From contig NZ_JADEXO010000067.1 of assembly GCF_015207105.1 (NCBI RefSeq), positions 1 to 34,098 on the forward strand: a stretch of 34,098 bases of DNA. Direction: 5' to 3'. Source of the DNA: a cf. Phormidesmis sp. LEGE 11477 (GTDB taxonomy: Bacteria > Cyanobacteriota > Cyanobacteriia > Phormidesmidales > Phormidesmidaceae). The first letter of the stretch is position 1. The number at the start of each line of letters is the position of its first letter. The notes under the pieces are model-generated. The model did not search any database and was not told where the DNA came from. It saw only the letters and a list, made by a program, of their open reading frames with translations. A program made the translations under genes and the position numbers. Positions 8,019 to 17,525 of the stretch are shown piece by piece.

Positions 8019-8528
8019 TCACTCGGCCTGCTTTTTGCCGTTGGTTCGAGCGACGCCTAGACAAGCGGCTGCGATCGCAACCCCACCCATTACCATCCAA
8101 GGCGAACTCGCATAATGCACATCGGTGTTACCCACCTGCTCTAGGCCATTTTGCGCCATCAAATCGAGATCGATACCTGCTTCAGTCACAGGCACGGTCA
8201 AAATATCCTGGTGACCTTCGCGCTTGATATTGACTTCCCAGTCGCCGCTGATCGGCTGATCGGGAACGAAAGTAAAGCGGCCTTGGCTATCGGTCTTGCC
8301 GACAGCGCGAATACGATAGGGCTGGTTAGGAGAAGTCACCGTGACCTTAGCGCCTTTCAGCGGTTGACCATTGCTAAAAGTAGTGCGTAGTTGAAGACTA
8401 TTGCCTGCTTGTGAATCGAGGATATAGTCGGTTTGAACCTGATGCGCCATTGCTTTGGTTGGCGCGATCGCCATTCCCAAAACAGCTACAAGCATCAGGA
8501 ATTTGTTTTGAGAAAAGATCTGTTTCAT
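8019..8528 (-). CDS. Secreted, C-terminally anchored Ig-like protein (carboxypeptidase-regulatory / NikL-CbiL-like)
   Basis: The frame is open from 8621, but the ATG at 8528 (MKQIFSQNKF) begins a clean signal peptide ending AMA before HQVQTDY, so this start is preferred. It gives 169 residues. The mature part has the look of a carboxypeptidase-regulatory-like or DUF4198-type beta-sandwich: NGQPLKGAKVTV, then GKTDSQGRFTFVPD, then a SGDWEVNIKREGH segment. The last 35 residues hold a hydrophobic helix (WMVMGGVAIAAACLGVA) followed by a basic tail, giving a type-I membrane topology. Similar layouts occur in extracytoplasmic partners of Ni/Co transporters, whose mature proteins begin with His. That resemblance is suggestive only, since no transporter gene is adjacent. 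Confidence 0.65.
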   Translation of the reverse strand: MKQIFSQNKFLMLVAVLGMAIAPTKAMAHQVQTDYILDSQAGNSLQLRTTFSNGQPLKGAKVTVTSPNQPYRIRAVGKTDSQGRFTFVPDQPISGDWEVNIKREGHQDILTVPVTEAGIDLDLMAQNGLEQVGNTDVHYASSPWMVMGGVAIAAACLGVARTNGKKQAE

Positions 8529-8768
8529 AGAATTTACGTTGCTATCAAGACAGGGCAAAACAAGCAAGGCGACTATCTGACGAGCATACCTACTGTTCTG
8601 ACCATTCAATCGATTGTCCAATTATAGATTTACCCAATCTTAGCCAGACATAGTCAGTTAGCTCAATACTCTCTGTCTATAGTATGCATTGCGGCGCACA
8701 TGAGCAGCAGCTAACAGCCAGTTTCGACTTTGCCAGCGTCTACTCTGCCAGCTTCATGTCTCTTCATC

Positions 8769-9041
8769 TCATTCCTTTGGTAAGTCGGTAAGGTTCTTGG
8801 CATCCCATTTCAGCACCGAAGCCTCTATCCCTTCTAACTGCTTGCGCTTAGAATCGGCTTCAAACCAAGCGATAATCTGCTGGTTGTCCAGCTCTTCTAC
8901 GCTCGTTCCTAGATCTCTGGCAATGTAAACAAGCAGCTTGCCAGTGGACAAAGTTAGCCGGGTAAGAAATTTCTCAGGTGTCGTTAATAGGGCTGCATCT
9001 ACGGCAGCGGATTCTGCTTCAGTAAGGAACTGTAAAGACAT
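8769..9041 (-). CDS. Small conserved-looking hypothetical protein (90 aa)
   Basis: A 90-residue, probably all-alpha soluble protein that I do not recognise. It begins MSLQFLTEAE and ends in an acidic and basic mix, LTDLPKE. It has no signal peptide, no membrane segment and no Cys. It lies 58 bp downstream of sufR on the same strand and could be cotranscribed with it. The intervening segment contains two direct copies of AGAAAAGATCT (9059-9069 and 9074-9084). Codon use resembles the neighbours, and the clean ATG supports a real gene. Confidence 0.6.
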   Translation of the reverse strand: MSLQFLTEAESAAVDAALLTTPEKFLTRLTLSTGKLLVYIARDLGTSVEELDNQQIIAWFEADSKRKQLEGIEASVLKWDAKNLTDLPKE

Positions 9042-9099
9042 AGATCTATGAGGTTCTTAGAAAAGATCTGAGGAGAAAAGATCTTAGGAACTGGCTTTT

Positions 9100-9813
9100 T
9101 TATTTCGATTTCAGCTTGACCAAATAGCCGCACTGATGCTCGCCGTTGACTAGCCAGTGGGTACGCTCCACCGAGCAGTCGGGTAGGGCGATCGCAAACA
9201 TCGCCAGCTCGTGACCGCATACCGTTGGATAGGATTCGGCAATGTGGGCGATCGCACAATTATACTCAGTGATCACAAAGGCCGAATCGTCCGTAACCTC
9301 CTCCGCCGGATAGCACTCTGCCATATAGCCTTCCGCTTGGCGCAGCTTCACCAACGTTTGCATACGCGCTTTGAGCGGCGCATCGCCTAGCTGCTTTCTA
9401 TACGCCGCCGCTTTTTGCTGCCACTGATGTCTCAGCAGCTTGCTAACATGCTCAGGCCCGAGCGTATCTGCCACCGTATCTAACAGCGACAGCGCAAACT
9501 GGTCGTATTGGTCGGGAAATTGCTCTCGCCCTTTGCGGCTGAGCTGATAGAGGTGGTTAGGACGGCCCATGCCCGTCTGACTGGTTTGGTGCTCTATTAG
9601 GCCATCAGCTTCTAGATTCTTTAGATGGCGACGAATGCCCTGCGGCGTAATATCTAGATGGCGGGCGATCGCCCCTGCTGTCGCTGTTCCCCGCTTCAAC
9701 AAAAAGCGCAAAATATCCTCTTTCATAGAAGAAGAGCCTCCCGAAGATACCTTAGGAGCAGCCACCTCAAGAGAAGGTGGAGAGGTTGATTGAGAAGTTA
9801 CTTTCTGGCGCAC
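9100..9813 (-). CDS. sufR: Iron-sulfur cluster biogenesis transcriptional repressor SufR
   Basis: An N-terminal winged helix-turn-helix (about residues 30-95: KEDILRFLLKRG, AGAIARHLDITPQGIRRHLK) is followed by the SufR sensor region. The C-terminal cysteines at 186, 199, 213 and 228 have the exact family spacing C-x12-C-x13-C-x14-C and should ligate the [4Fe-4S] cluster. Holo-SufR is known to repress the sufBCDS operon and its own gene in cyanobacteria. The first 29 residues are a Ser/Pro-rich extension, and Met30 (9726) is an alternative start. The gene is divergent from ftrC-sufBCDS, with two SufR-type operators in the shared intergenic region. Confidence 0.95.
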   Translation of the reverse strand: MRQKVTSQSTSPPSLEVAAPKVSSGGSSSMKEDILRFLLKRGTATAGAIARHLDITPQGIRRHLKNLEADGLIEHQTSQTGMGRPNHLYQLSRKGREQFPDQYDQFALSLLDTVADTLGPEHVSKLLRHQWQQKAAAYRKQLGDAPLKARMQTLVKLRQAEGYMAECYPAEEVTDDSAFVITEYNCAIAHIAESYPTVCGHELAMFAIALPDCSVERTHWLVNGEHQCGYLVKLKSK

Positions 9814-9880
9814 AAATTTCCCTTCAAATCCCTACAACAAACCGGACAACAAGTCGAGCACTCAGTTAATAATACTTTAG

Positions 9881-9894
9881 AAACACTTTTGTTG
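9881..9894. promoter_or_regulatory. Candidate second SufR operator (AAAC-N6-GTTG)
   Basis: AAACACTTTTGTTG matches the SufR consensus CAAC-N6-GTTG in all but the first base. It lies 68 bp upstream of the sufR ATG, a good position for autorepression. Two sites of unequal strength are known in the Synechocystis sufR-sufB region, which fits this pair. Confidence 0.5.
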
Positions 9895-9938
9895 CTAAAA
9901 CCCGTCTGATTACAGTAACCTTTATTCAAGTAGTTAAA

Positions 9939-9952
9939 CAACACGCATGTTG
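9939..9952. promoter_or_regulatory. SufR operator (CAAC-N6-GTTG)
   Basis: CAACACGCATGTTG is a perfect match to the published cyanobacterial SufR motif. The symmetry extends outward to a TAAA ... TTTA pairing. It sits between the divergent sufR and ftrC genes. Confidence 0.8.
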
Positions 9953-10117
9953 CTTTAGTTATTAAAGCTTAGCACCTGCTGCCAAATCTTTTTGGCTCTC
10001 TAGTAGTCCTAACTTGTTAGCTGTAGTCTTACTAGGTACCCATTCTAGTTAGCTGATAGAGGCCGCCCTAGATAGGTAAAGCACAAAGACGAAATCCAAA
10101 GAGGCAACGCAACCACC

Positions 10118-10474
10118 ATGAGTACCCCCCAAACCGCGCACGGTTCCGATAAAAGTCTCGAAATCATGCGAAATTTTGCCCAAAGCTATGCCAAGCGCAC
10201 TGGTACATACTTTTGCCAGGATCTAGGCGTGACTGCGGTCGTACTCGAAGGGTTAGCCAAGCATAAGGACGATTTGGGTGCGCCGCTATGTCCTTGCCGC
10301 CACTACGAAGATAAAGAAGCTGAAGTCAAAGCTACTTACTGGAACTGCCCCTGTGTGCCAATGCAAGAGCGGCAGGAATGCCACTGCATGCTTTTCCTCA
10401 CAGAAGACAATCCCTTTTCAGGGACAGAAAGAGAGATTTCTTTCGAGCAAATTCGCGAAGTAACCGACAAATAG
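10118..10474 (+). CDS. ftrC: Ferredoxin-thioredoxin reductase catalytic subunit FtrC
   Basis: FtrC passes electrons from photosystem I-reduced ferredoxin to thioredoxin through a [4Fe-4S] cluster next to a redox disulfide. The diagnostic pattern CPC-x16-CPC-x8-CHC is exact, with cysteines at 58/60, 77/79 and 88/90. The 118-residue length is normal. A GAGG sequence about 12 bp upstream can serve as the ribosome binding site. The gene sits between the SufR operators and sufB in the same direction, so it is probably the first cistron of the SUF transcript. That would put a light-linked Fe-S enzyme under SufR control. The gap to sufB is about 110 bp. Confidence 0.96.
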   Translation: MSTPQTAHGSDKSLEIMRNFAQSYAKRTGTYFCQDLGVTAVVLEGLAKHKDDLGAPLCPCRHYEDKEAEVKATYWNCPCVPMQERQECHCMLFLTEDNPFSGTEREISFEQIREVTDK

Positions 10475-10585
10475 CTTGCTAGTAGATCGCCAGATATGAA
10501 GATCACCAGATAGATCGCTCGATCACTTTTTCCTAGCCCCACCTTTTGAAACCTACATTCACCCTTAGCAGGGTTGTTACTCCCC

Positions 10586-12025
10586 ATGAGCTCTAGCGTT
10601 CAATCCGTCGTCAGCCAGCCATACAAGTACGGTTTTGTCACTGACATCGAGGCCGATAGTCTTCCTCGTGGTCTTAGTGAAGATGTCGTTCGAGCCATCT
10701 CTGCTAAGAAAGAAGAGCCTCAGTTTATGCTCGACTTTCGCCTCAAGGCGTATCGTCGCTGGCTAGAGATGGAAGAGCCGTCATGGCCCAACGTCAAGTA
10801 TCCGCCCATTGACTACAACGAAATTGTCTATTACTCTGCGCCAAAGCAGGCTGAGAGTAAGCTAGGCAGTCTAGATGAGGTCGATCCGGCCCTGCTAGAC
10901 ACCTTTGACAAGCTAGGCATTTCTATCAACGAGCAAAAGCGCCTAGCGAATGTCGCGGTGGACGTTGTTTTTGATAGTGTCTCGATTGCCACTACTTTCA
11001 AAAAGGATCTGGCGAAGCACGGCGTCATCTTTTGCTCTATCTCAGAGGCGCTTAAGGAGCATCCAGAGCTAGTTCAAAAGTATCTAGGCACGGTCGTCCC
11101 AGTAGGAGACAACTACTTTACAGCGCTAAATTCTGCTGTTTTCTCGGATGGCTCTTTTGTCTACCTGCCGAAGGGTGTCAAATGTCCGATGGATCTTTCT
11201 ACCTACTTTCGCATCAACAACGGCGATTCAGGGCAGTTTGAGCGCACCTTGATTGTGGCTGAAGAGGGCAGCTCTGTGACCTATCTAGAGGGCTGCACAG
11301 CGCCGATGTACGACAGCAACCAGCTACACGCGGCTGTCGTAGAGCTAGTCGCCTTAGACAACGCGGAGATCAAGTACTCCACGGTTCAAAACTGGTTTGC
11401 TGGCGACGAAAACGGCAAGGGCGGTATCTACAACTTTGTGACCAAGCGCGGACTGTGCAAAGGCGTCAATTCCAAAATCTCTTGGACTCAGGTAGAAACC
11501 GGTTCTGCCATTACCTGGAAGTATCCTAGCTGTGTCCTAGCAGGCGATAACTCAGTAGGTGAATTTTACTCAGTGGCGCTCACCAACAACTATCAGCAGG
11601 CGGATACGGGCACCAAGATGGTTCATGTGGGCAAGAACACTCGTAGCACCATTATCTCGAAAGGGATTTCTGCGGGTAAATCCAAGAACAGCTATCGCGG
11701 TTTGGTCAAAGTCAATCCGAAGGCAGAAGGGGCACGGAACTATTCGCAGTGCGATTCTATGCTGCTAGGTGATACGTCGAATGCCAACACCTTCCCTTAC
11801 ATTCAAGTACAAAATAGCTCGGCTCAAGTAGAGCATGAAGCCTCGACCTCGAAAATCGGGGAAGACCAGCTTTTCTACTTTGCCCAGCGCGGCATTTCAC
11901 CTGAAGATGCGGTCTCGATGATTATTAGCGGCTTCTGTCGTGATGTCTTTAACGAGCTGCCTATGGAGTTTGCTGCTGAAGCCGACAAGCTCCTCAGTCT
12001 CAAACTAGAAAATTCAGTCGGCTAA
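10586..12025 (+). CDS. sufB: Fe-S cluster assembly scaffold subunit SufB
   Basis: SufB is the scaffold subunit of the SufBC2D complex on which Fe-S clusters are assembled. Family landmarks are [20 protein letters not shown] at the N-terminus, [20 protein letters not shown] in the middle, and the C-terminal core with [11 protein letters not shown] (the Cys that receives sulfur), VEHEAST and [16 protein letters not shown] at 10574 is in frame, but the ATG at 10586 matches the usual MSSSVQS-type start, giving 479 residues. No intein is present, although SufB is a common intein host. It is followed by sufC after 37 bp. Confidence 0.97.
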   Translation: MSSSVQSVVSQPYKYGFVTDIEADSLPRGLSEDVVRAISAKKEEPQFMLDFRLKAYRRWLEMEEPSWPNVKYPPIDYNEIVYYSAPKQAESKLGSLDEVDPALLDTFDKLGISINEQKRLANVAVDVVFDSVSIATTFKKDLAKHGVIFCSISEALKEHPELVQKYLGTVVPVGDNYFTALNSAVFSDGSFVYLPKGVKCPMDLSTYFRINNGDSGQFERTLIVAEEGSSVTYLEGCTAPMYDSNQLHAAVVELVALDNAEIKYSTVQNWFAGDENGKGGIYNFVTKRGLCKGVNSKISWTQVETGSAITWKYPSCVLAGDNSVGEFYSVALTNNYQQADTGTKMVHVGKNTRSTIISKGISAGKSKNSYRGLVKVNPKAEGARNYSQCDSMLLGDTSNANTFPYIQVQNSSAQVEHEASTSKIGEDQLFYFAQRGISPEDAVSMIISGFCRDVFNELPMEFAAEADKLLSLKLENSVG

Positions 12026-12062
12026 AGAAAGTCCGCCAAAAAGCTAGACAAGAAATATATAG

Positions 12063-12842
12063 ATGATCAACGAAACCGCTAAAACTATTCTTTCTGTTCG
12101 CAATCTTCATGCCAGCGTTGACGGTACAGAAATTCTCAAAGGCGTTAATTTTGAGGTGAAAGCTGGAGAAGTTCACGCCATTATGGGCCTTAACGGCTCT
12201 GGCAAAAGCACCTTTTCTAAGGTACTTGCTGGCCATCCAGACTATGAGGTCACGGCTGGAGAAGTTATTTTTCAGGGTACGGACTTGCTGGAGCTAGAGC
12301 CGCATGAGCGAGCGAACTCAGGTGTGTTTCTCGCGTTTCAGTACCCGCTAGAAATTCCTGGCGTCAGCAATCGTGACTTTTTGCGAGTGGCCTATAACTC
12401 TCATCGCAAAGCCAATGGTGAAGAAGAAATTGACGTCTTCGACTTTGATGATCTAGTCGAGGAGCGATCTAACGTTGTCAAGATGGACGTGAGCTTTTTG
12501 GATCGTAGCGTCAATGAGGGTTTTTCGGGCGGTGAGAAGAAGCGTAATGAGATTTTGCAGATGGCGTTGCTAGAGCCGACGCTGGCAATCTTAGACGAGA
12601 CAGATTCAGGGCTAGATATCGACGCGCTCAAAATCGTTTCTAATGGGGTCAATCAGCTCAGTACACCTAAGAATGCGTCTATTTTAATCACGCACTATCA
12701 GCGGCTGCTCAACTACATCGTGCCGGACTATGTGCATGTGATGGCCCAGGGCCGGATCGTAAAGACCGGTGGTAAAGAGCTGGCTCAAGAGCTGGAGTCT
12801 CGAGGCTATGACTGGATTGTGGCTGAGGAGGCGGTGGCCTAG
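12063..12842 (+). CDS. sufC: Fe-S cluster assembly ATPase SufC
   Basis: This is the ABC-type ATPase of the SufBC2D scaffold complex; it is soluble and not a transporter. Walker A is GLNGSGKST at residues 42-50. The Q-loop lies in [12 protein letters not shown], the signature is FSGGEKKR, and Walker B is [14 protein letters not shown]. These SufC-specific variants separate it from transport ATPases. The length is 259 residues. sufD starts 2 bp after its stop codon, a strong sign of translational coupling. Confidence 0.97.
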   Translation: MINETAKTILSVRNLHASVDGTEILKGVNFEVKAGEVHAIMGLNGSGKSTFSKVLAGHPDYEVTAGEVIFQGTDLLELEPHERANSGVFLAFQYPLEIPGVSNRDFLRVAYNSHRKANGEEEIDVFDFDDLVEERSNVVKMDVSFLDRSVNEGFSGGEKKRNEILQMALLEPTLAILDETDSGLDIDALKIVSNGVNQLSTPKNASILITHYQRLLNYIVPDYVHVMAQGRIVKTGGKELAQELESRGYDWIVAEEAVA

Positions 12843-12844
12843 TC

Positions 12845-14248
12845 ATGACGAACACTGTCAGTTCAGCGTCAGATTCTGTTGGCAAGGTCAACCGTGAGAC
12901 CTACCTCAAGCATCTGCTAACTCAGGCGGCAGCGGCAGCAGATGAGTCACATCTGGGTCTAAAAGCTCTGCGTGATCGGGCGATCGCACTGGTCAACGAA
13001 CGCTCTTTTCCATCTGGCAAAGATGAAGAATGGCGCTTTACTGACCTTTCGCAGATGCTAGAGCAGCCCTTTCAAAGAGCGCAGCCAGTGTCTGTGGAGG
13101 CTGATAGCTGGAGCGATCATCTGAATCTACTAACAGAAGGCGCTTGTTTGACCACCATCAACGGCCACTACGAGCCGACGCTGTCTAGAAAAGCGGATCA
13201 GACTGCGGACGCTGTGATTATCGGACCGCTTTCTCAACTGCTGAAGCATCCTGACTATGCCAAAAAACTAGCGCCGATTCTGGAAAGCAAGCTGGCCCAA
13301 GTTAAGGGCGGCAGCGAAGTCTTTACAGCGCTCAATACCGTTGGCTTTGCTGATGTGATGGTGGTCTGGGTGCAGGCTGATCAGGTAGTCGATACGCCCA
13401 TCTACATTGCCCGTGGGTCGCAAGGTGGGTTTCTTTCACAGGTGCGATCGCTTGTCATCGCCGAAAGACACGCTAAGTTCACCCTGGTTGAATCTTTCTT
13501 TGGTCAAGACGAGGACACAAACGCTCAGTGTAGTGTTGATCAAGACCGCGTTGACCAGGCAAAAATTCAAGACACTCGCTGCAACAACAGCGTCACCGAA
13601 ATTTGGCTAGCAGAAGGCGCACAGATCAACCATATTCGAGTGCAAGACGAAAGCGCCAGCACCTTTCATCTCGCTAAGACTGCTGTGGATCAAGCGGCAA
13701 ATAGCCAGTACCAATGCACGGCTGTTGATTTAGGTGCGAAGCTATCGCGACATCACATAGAGGTCTATCAGTCTGGCCCACAGACCGATACAAAAATGTA
13801 TGGATTAAGTGCATTAGGTGATCGCCAGCTAGCGGATACTCACAGCCTGCTGGCTCTCACCTATCCTCACGGTAGCGCTACTCAAATTCAGAAAAACATC
13901 GTAGACGATCGGGCTCACTGCGTTTTTAATGGCAAAGTGTACGTTTCTACAGCCGCCCAGCTCACTGATGCTTCGCAGCTAAACCGCAATCTGATGCTTT
14001 CGACCAAAGCCAGGGTGGATACCAAGCCCGAGCTAGACATTGTGGCTGATAACGTCAAATGCGCGCACGGTGCTACCGTCAGTCAGCTTCAGGCTGACGA
14101 AGTCTTCTATCTCCAAAGTCGAGGTATTTCTGCCGAGCAAGCGCAGCGTCTGTTGCTCTATGGCTTTGGTATGGAAGTTGTTGAAAAGATATCTGTTCCT
14201 GCGCTCAAGACAGCCTTGAGCACGCGCCTAAGAGACTGGGCGAGTTAA
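12845..14248 (+). CDS. sufD: Fe-S cluster assembly protein SufD
   Basis: SufD is the SufB paralogue that completes the SufBC2D scaffold and is needed for iron acquisition. The C-terminal beta-helix core is clear: CVFNGKVYVSTAAQLTDA, NRNLMLSTKARVDTKPELD, then VKCAHGATVSQLQADEVFYL, which contains the His of the conserved CAHGAT motif. The N-terminal region is helical and includes RFTDLSQM. At 467 residues it is full length. The ATG at 12845 lies 2 bp after sufC. A short 33-bp gap leads to sufS. Confidence 0.96.
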   Translation: MTNTVSSASDSVGKVNRETYLKHLLTQAAAAADESHLGLKALRDRAIALVNERSFPSGKDEEWRFTDLSQMLEQPFQRAQPVSVEADSWSDHLNLLTEGACLTTINGHYEPTLSRKADQTADAVIIGPLSQLLKHPDYAKKLAPILESKLAQVKGGSEVFTALNTVGFADVMVVWVQADQVVDTPIYIARGSQGGFLSQVRSLVIAERHAKFTLVESFFGQDEDTNAQCSVDQDRVDQAKIQDTRCNNSVTEIWLAEGAQINHIRVQDESASTFHLAKTAVDQAANSQYQCTAVDLGAKLSRHHIEVYQSGPQTDTKMYGLSALGDRQLADTHSLLALTYPHGSATQIQKNIVDDRAHCVFNGKVYVSTAAQLTDASQLNRNLMLSTKARVDTKPELDIVADNVKCAHGATVSQLQADEVFYLQSRGISAEQAQRLLLYGFGMEVVEKISVPALKTALSTRLRDWAS

Positions 14249-14281
14249 CTGCATAAAAACCTTACCCCCTCTTCTCTCCCA

Positions 14282-15550
14282 ATGACAGCCTCCACCATCA
14301 CCCCAGTTTTGCTCGCCAATGAAGTCCGTGCTGACTTTCCTATTCTTCATCAAAGTGTCAACGGCAAACCGCTAGTCTATTTAGACAATGCAGCGACTTC
14401 GCAGAAACCTCAAGCTGTCCTTGATGCGATGGCTCACTATTATGAAGCCGATAATGCCAACGTACATCGCGGTGTACACACCCTGAGTGCCAGGGCTACA
14501 GAAGCTTACGAAAGCGCTCGTGACAAGGTCGCGGCCTTTATTAATGCCGCTTCTCGCGATGAGATTGTATTCACTCGAAACGCCAGTGAAGCGATTAACT
14601 TAGTGGCTTACGCCTGGGGACTGAGCAATCTAGAGAAAGGCGACGAAATTTTGCTAACTGTGATGGAGCACCACAGTAATCTGGTGCCCTGGCAGCTCAT
14701 TGCTCAGCGGACGGGCGCGGTGCTAAAGCATGTGCCTTTGACCGAGACGCAGACGTTCGATCTAGCTGCGTTCCACCAACTGGTTGGCAACAAGACCAAG
14801 CTAATAGCTGTAAACCACATTTCTAATACGCTGGGCTGTATCAATCCGGTCGGCGAAATCGTTGAAACTGCACAGAGGTACGGCGCTAAAGTTTTAATTG
14901 ACGCCTGTCAAAGTGTGCCGAATATGCCAGTAGATGTACAGGTGTTAGGCTGTGACTGGCTAGTGGCCTCTGGTCACAAAATGTGTGGGCCGACCGGGGC
15001 GGGCTTTTTGTACGGCAAGCTAGACGTGCTCCAGGCCATGCCACCTTTCTTGGGCGGGGGAGAGATGATCCAAGATGTGTCGCTAGATCATGCTACCTAC
15101 GCGGCGCTGCCTCATAAGTTTGAAGCGGGGACGCCTGCGATCGCAGAAGCCGTTGTTCTGGGCGCAGCGGTCGACTATCTCACCAATATTGGTATGGAGC
15201 GGATTGCAGATTACGAGCACTTTTTGACTGCCTATCTGTACGAAAAGATTAGCCAAGTACCACAGGTGACGCTCTATGGGCCAAAGCCCCAAAAAGACGG
15301 ATCAGGAAGAGCTGCGATCGCTACATTTACAGTAGAGGGTGTCCATGCTCAAGATCTCTCTACGCTACTCGATCAATCCGGCATTGCCATTCGCTCTGGC
15401 CACCATTGCACGCAGCCGTTGCACCACATCCTCGGCGTTAATTCTACTGCTAGAGCCAGTCTCTACTTCTACAATACTCCCGCAGAAATCGACGCCTTTA
15501 TTCTGTCCCTAAAAGAAACAATTGATTTTTTCAGCAGCATCTTTGAGTAG
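14282..15550 (+). CDS. sufS: Cysteine desulfurase SufS (group II, PLP-dependent)
   Basis: SufS removes sulfur from L-cysteine as a persulfide, giving alanine and supplying sulfur for cluster assembly. Visible motifs are [30 protein letters not shown], and the PLP lysine Lys233 in [11 protein letters not shown]. The catalytic Cys376 lies in [10 protein letters not shown], the group II form. The length of 422 residues is normal. It is the last gene of the ftrC-sufBCDS unit. No sufE is adjacent, so its sulfur acceptor is probably encoded elsewhere. Confidence 0.97.
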   Translation: MTASTITPVLLANEVRADFPILHQSVNGKPLVYLDNAATSQKPQAVLDAMAHYYEADNANVHRGVHTLSARATEAYESARDKVAAFINAASRDEIVFTRNASEAINLVAYAWGLSNLEKGDEILLTVMEHHSNLVPWQLIAQRTGAVLKHVPLTETQTFDLAAFHQLVGNKTKLIAVNHISNTLGCINPVGEIVETAQRYGAKVLIDACQSVPNMPVDVQVLGCDWLVASGHKMCGPTGAGFLYGKLDVLQAMPPFLGGGEMIQDVSLDHATYAALPHKFEAGTPAIAEAVVLGAAVDYLTNIGMERIADYEHFLTAYLYEKISQVPQVTLYGPKPQKDGSGRAAIATFTVEGVHAQDLSTLLDQSGIAIRSGHHCTQPLHHILGVNSTARASLYFYNTPAEIDAFILSLKETIDFFSSIFE

Positions 15551-15673
15551 TGCATCTCTAGGAAATTAGCTAAAAGTGTGCTAATGCTGACCGATTACTT
15601 AGCTGTGAACGTTTATGAAGTGCAGCGGGAATTATAGCACCACTAACTTAGTGCTGGATATGGTTGCTTTCAA

Positions 15674-17407
15674 GTGGATAGGATGTCAATTCTTTCAGGG
15701 CAATTTGCAACCCCATCTCTTGCTCAGAATATGGAACTGACTAGTCCTTCCTCAAAGGATTCCATAGCCGAGGCGCTCGTTCCAATATCTAGCTTCGCTC
15801 CAGTGAGTCCAGACATTGAACAGCTATCACCAGATATTGAACAGCTATCACCAGATATCTTACTCCTGCCAGGTAAACTACCTCAGCACTATCTACAATA
15901 CTTGTCTCAGCATCCCGTCTTGCACAGCGGCGACCTTGAAAAAGCCGCTGGTGCGATTACTCAAGCTGCCGCCCACATACTTAAGATTGATCGGGCCAGT
16001 CTCTGGCTGTGCAGTGCGCCTGATGCCTTTGTTTTGTTCGATAGGTATGACAGGGCATTAGATACTCACGACAAAGGTACTCTGTTGAAGCCGAGGGACC
16101 ATGTTCCCTATTTCGAAACGTTATCTAGTCGTACTGAGCTGCTAGTCGAGGATATTTCTCAGCTGACTTCTTCTATCAGCCATCCGATTAGCTATCTCAT
16201 TCAGACAGGCTTGATCGACCAATGGTCGGGCGCTTTTCTAGAATTGCCCATTCGATGTCGAGGCGTCGTTGTCGGTGCGCTCTGGTGTGAGTGTCAGCAG
16301 ACCCGTCGATGGACCGCGCTAGAAAATGCCAACGCGACTTCTATTGCTCTACTTGCGGCAACCGCCGTCGATAGTCAGCAGCGTAGCCTGCTAATTGAGA
16401 CATTAAATCAACAGCACCGACAGCTTCGACGAGAAACCATAGAGCGGGAACAAGCCGAGGATGCTTGGCAGGAGAGTCAGCGATTTATTCAAGGCATCAT
16501 CGATGCGAGTACTAATATTTTGTATGTCGACAGCTTTGGGGACGGGAGCAACTTTTACGTCAATCGGTGGATCGAGAATGTATTAGGGTACGAACCTCAT
16601 GAGATGCAGCAGCTAGGGGCTCGCTATTTAGAACAACTGGTACACGCCGATGAGAGGCAGTTATTAATACAAGAAAGGCGGCGGCTATCGACGATTAAAG
16701 ATGGCGAAGTCGTTGAAAATGAGTATCGGTTTCGGCACCGTCAGGGACATTGGCGATGGCTGCTGTGCCGCGAGACTGTCTTCCAGCGCGACTACGAGGG
16801 TCGACCTCTGCAGGTATTTGGAACAGCAACCGATATTACTAAGCGCAAGCGGGCTGAAGTTGCTCTTCAAGATTTTAACCAGGAGCTAGAAAGACTCGCT
16901 AAGATGGATGGCCTGACGCAGGTGGCTAACCGTCGATGTTTTGACGAATATATTGAGCAAACTTGGGAAAGTCATAGTTCTAAGGCATCGCTGTCGCTGA
17001 TTCTTTGTGATATCGATTATTTTAAGAGCTTTAACGATACCTATGGACATCAGGCAGGAGACCTTTGTCTAAAGCAGGTCGCTAAGGCCATTGAGCAGTC
17101 TGTGGGGCGCAGTACTGATTTGGTCGCTCGCTATGGTGGAGAGGAGTTCGCGGTGATTCTACCCGATACCAGCGTGATCGGGGCAGAACGGGTGGCAGAA
17201 AAGATTCGTGCTACGGTTAGGCTGCTCGATATTGTGCATAGTGAGTCCAAAGTCAGCGATCGCATCACTCTTAGTCTTGGCATTGCCTCTATTAGCTCAA
17301 CTCAAAAGATCGATCTCGACAGGCTAATCGCTGCTGCTGACCAGGGTTTGTACAATGCCAAATCCAATGGACGCGATTGCTTTTGCGTTGGTGAAATAGA
17401 ATATTGA
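15674..17407 (+). CDS. GAF-PAS-GGDEF diguanylate cyclase
   Basis: The protein is predicted to make c-di-GMP from two GTP. The order is a variable N-terminus with SPDIEQL repeats (45-62), a GAF domain (about 85-235), a coiled linker (235-268), a PAS/PAC domain (about 270-392, ending ATDITKRKRAE) and a GGDEF domain (about 405-572). The active-site motif is GGEEF (488-492). An RxxD inhibitory site (Arg479-Asp482) sits exactly five residues before it, so product inhibition is likely. No membrane segment is visible. The listed start is the GTG at 15674; an ATG at 15683 is a close alternative. It may respond to a small ligand or redox signal through the GAF or PAS domain, but nothing identifies it. 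Confidence 0.92.
   Translation: MDRMSILSGQFATPSLAQNMELTSPSSKDSIAEALVPISSFAPVSPDIEQLSPDIEQLSPDILLLPGKLPQHYLQYLSQHPVLHSGDLEKAAGAITQAAAHILKIDRASLWLCSAPDAFVLFDRYDRALDTHDKGTLLKPRDHVPYFETLSSRTELLVEDISQLTSSISHPISYLIQTGLIDQWSGAFLELPIRCRGVVVGALWCECQQTRRWTALENANATSIALLAATAVDSQQRSLLIETLNQQHRQLRRETIEREQAEDAWQESQRFIQGIIDASTNILYVDSFGDGSNFYVNRWIENVLGYEPHEMQQLGARYLEQLVHADERQLLIQERRRLSTIKDGEVVENEYRFRHRQGHWRWLLCRETVFQRDYEGRPLQVFGTATDITKRKRAEVALQDFNQELERLAKMDGLTQVANRRCFDEYIEQTWESHSSKASLSLILCDIDYFKSFNDTYGHQAGDLCLKQVAKAIEQSVGRSTDLVARYGGEEFAVILPDTSVIGAERVAEKIRATVRLLDIVHSESKVSDRITLSLGIASISSTQKIDLDRLIAAADQGLYNAKSNGRDCFCVGEIEY
15809..15859 (+). repeat. 21-bp tandem repeat in the diguanylate cyclase gene
   Basis: Two full copies (15809-15829 and 15830-15850, one base different) plus a partial third copy of a 21-bp unit. 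They encode the heptapeptide SPDIEQL in tandem upstream of the GAF domain. Confidence 0.85.
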
Positions 17408-17525
17408 CGGCGCTTAGCTCTATATGGCAATCGCCAGATGTATTCTCTGCGAGAAGGCAAAGCTTACGGTGATTGTCTTGAGTCAAGCGGCAAACGCTAT
17501 AACTATTAGAGATGTCTGAAGACAA

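Larger units (their letters stand above)
9814..10117. other. Shared regulatory region between sufR and ftrC-sufBCDS
   Basis: A gene-free stretch of 304 bp carrying a perfect SufR operator at 9939-9952 and a one-mismatch copy at 9881-9894. The ftrC side ends with a GAGG-type ribosome binding site about 12 bp before the ATG at 10118. Promoter boxes cannot be fixed by eye. Confidence 0.7.

Noticed and set aside
10586-12025. Intein in SufB
   Set aside because: SufB is a frequent intein host, but the sequence is continuous with normal length and has no splicing blocks.
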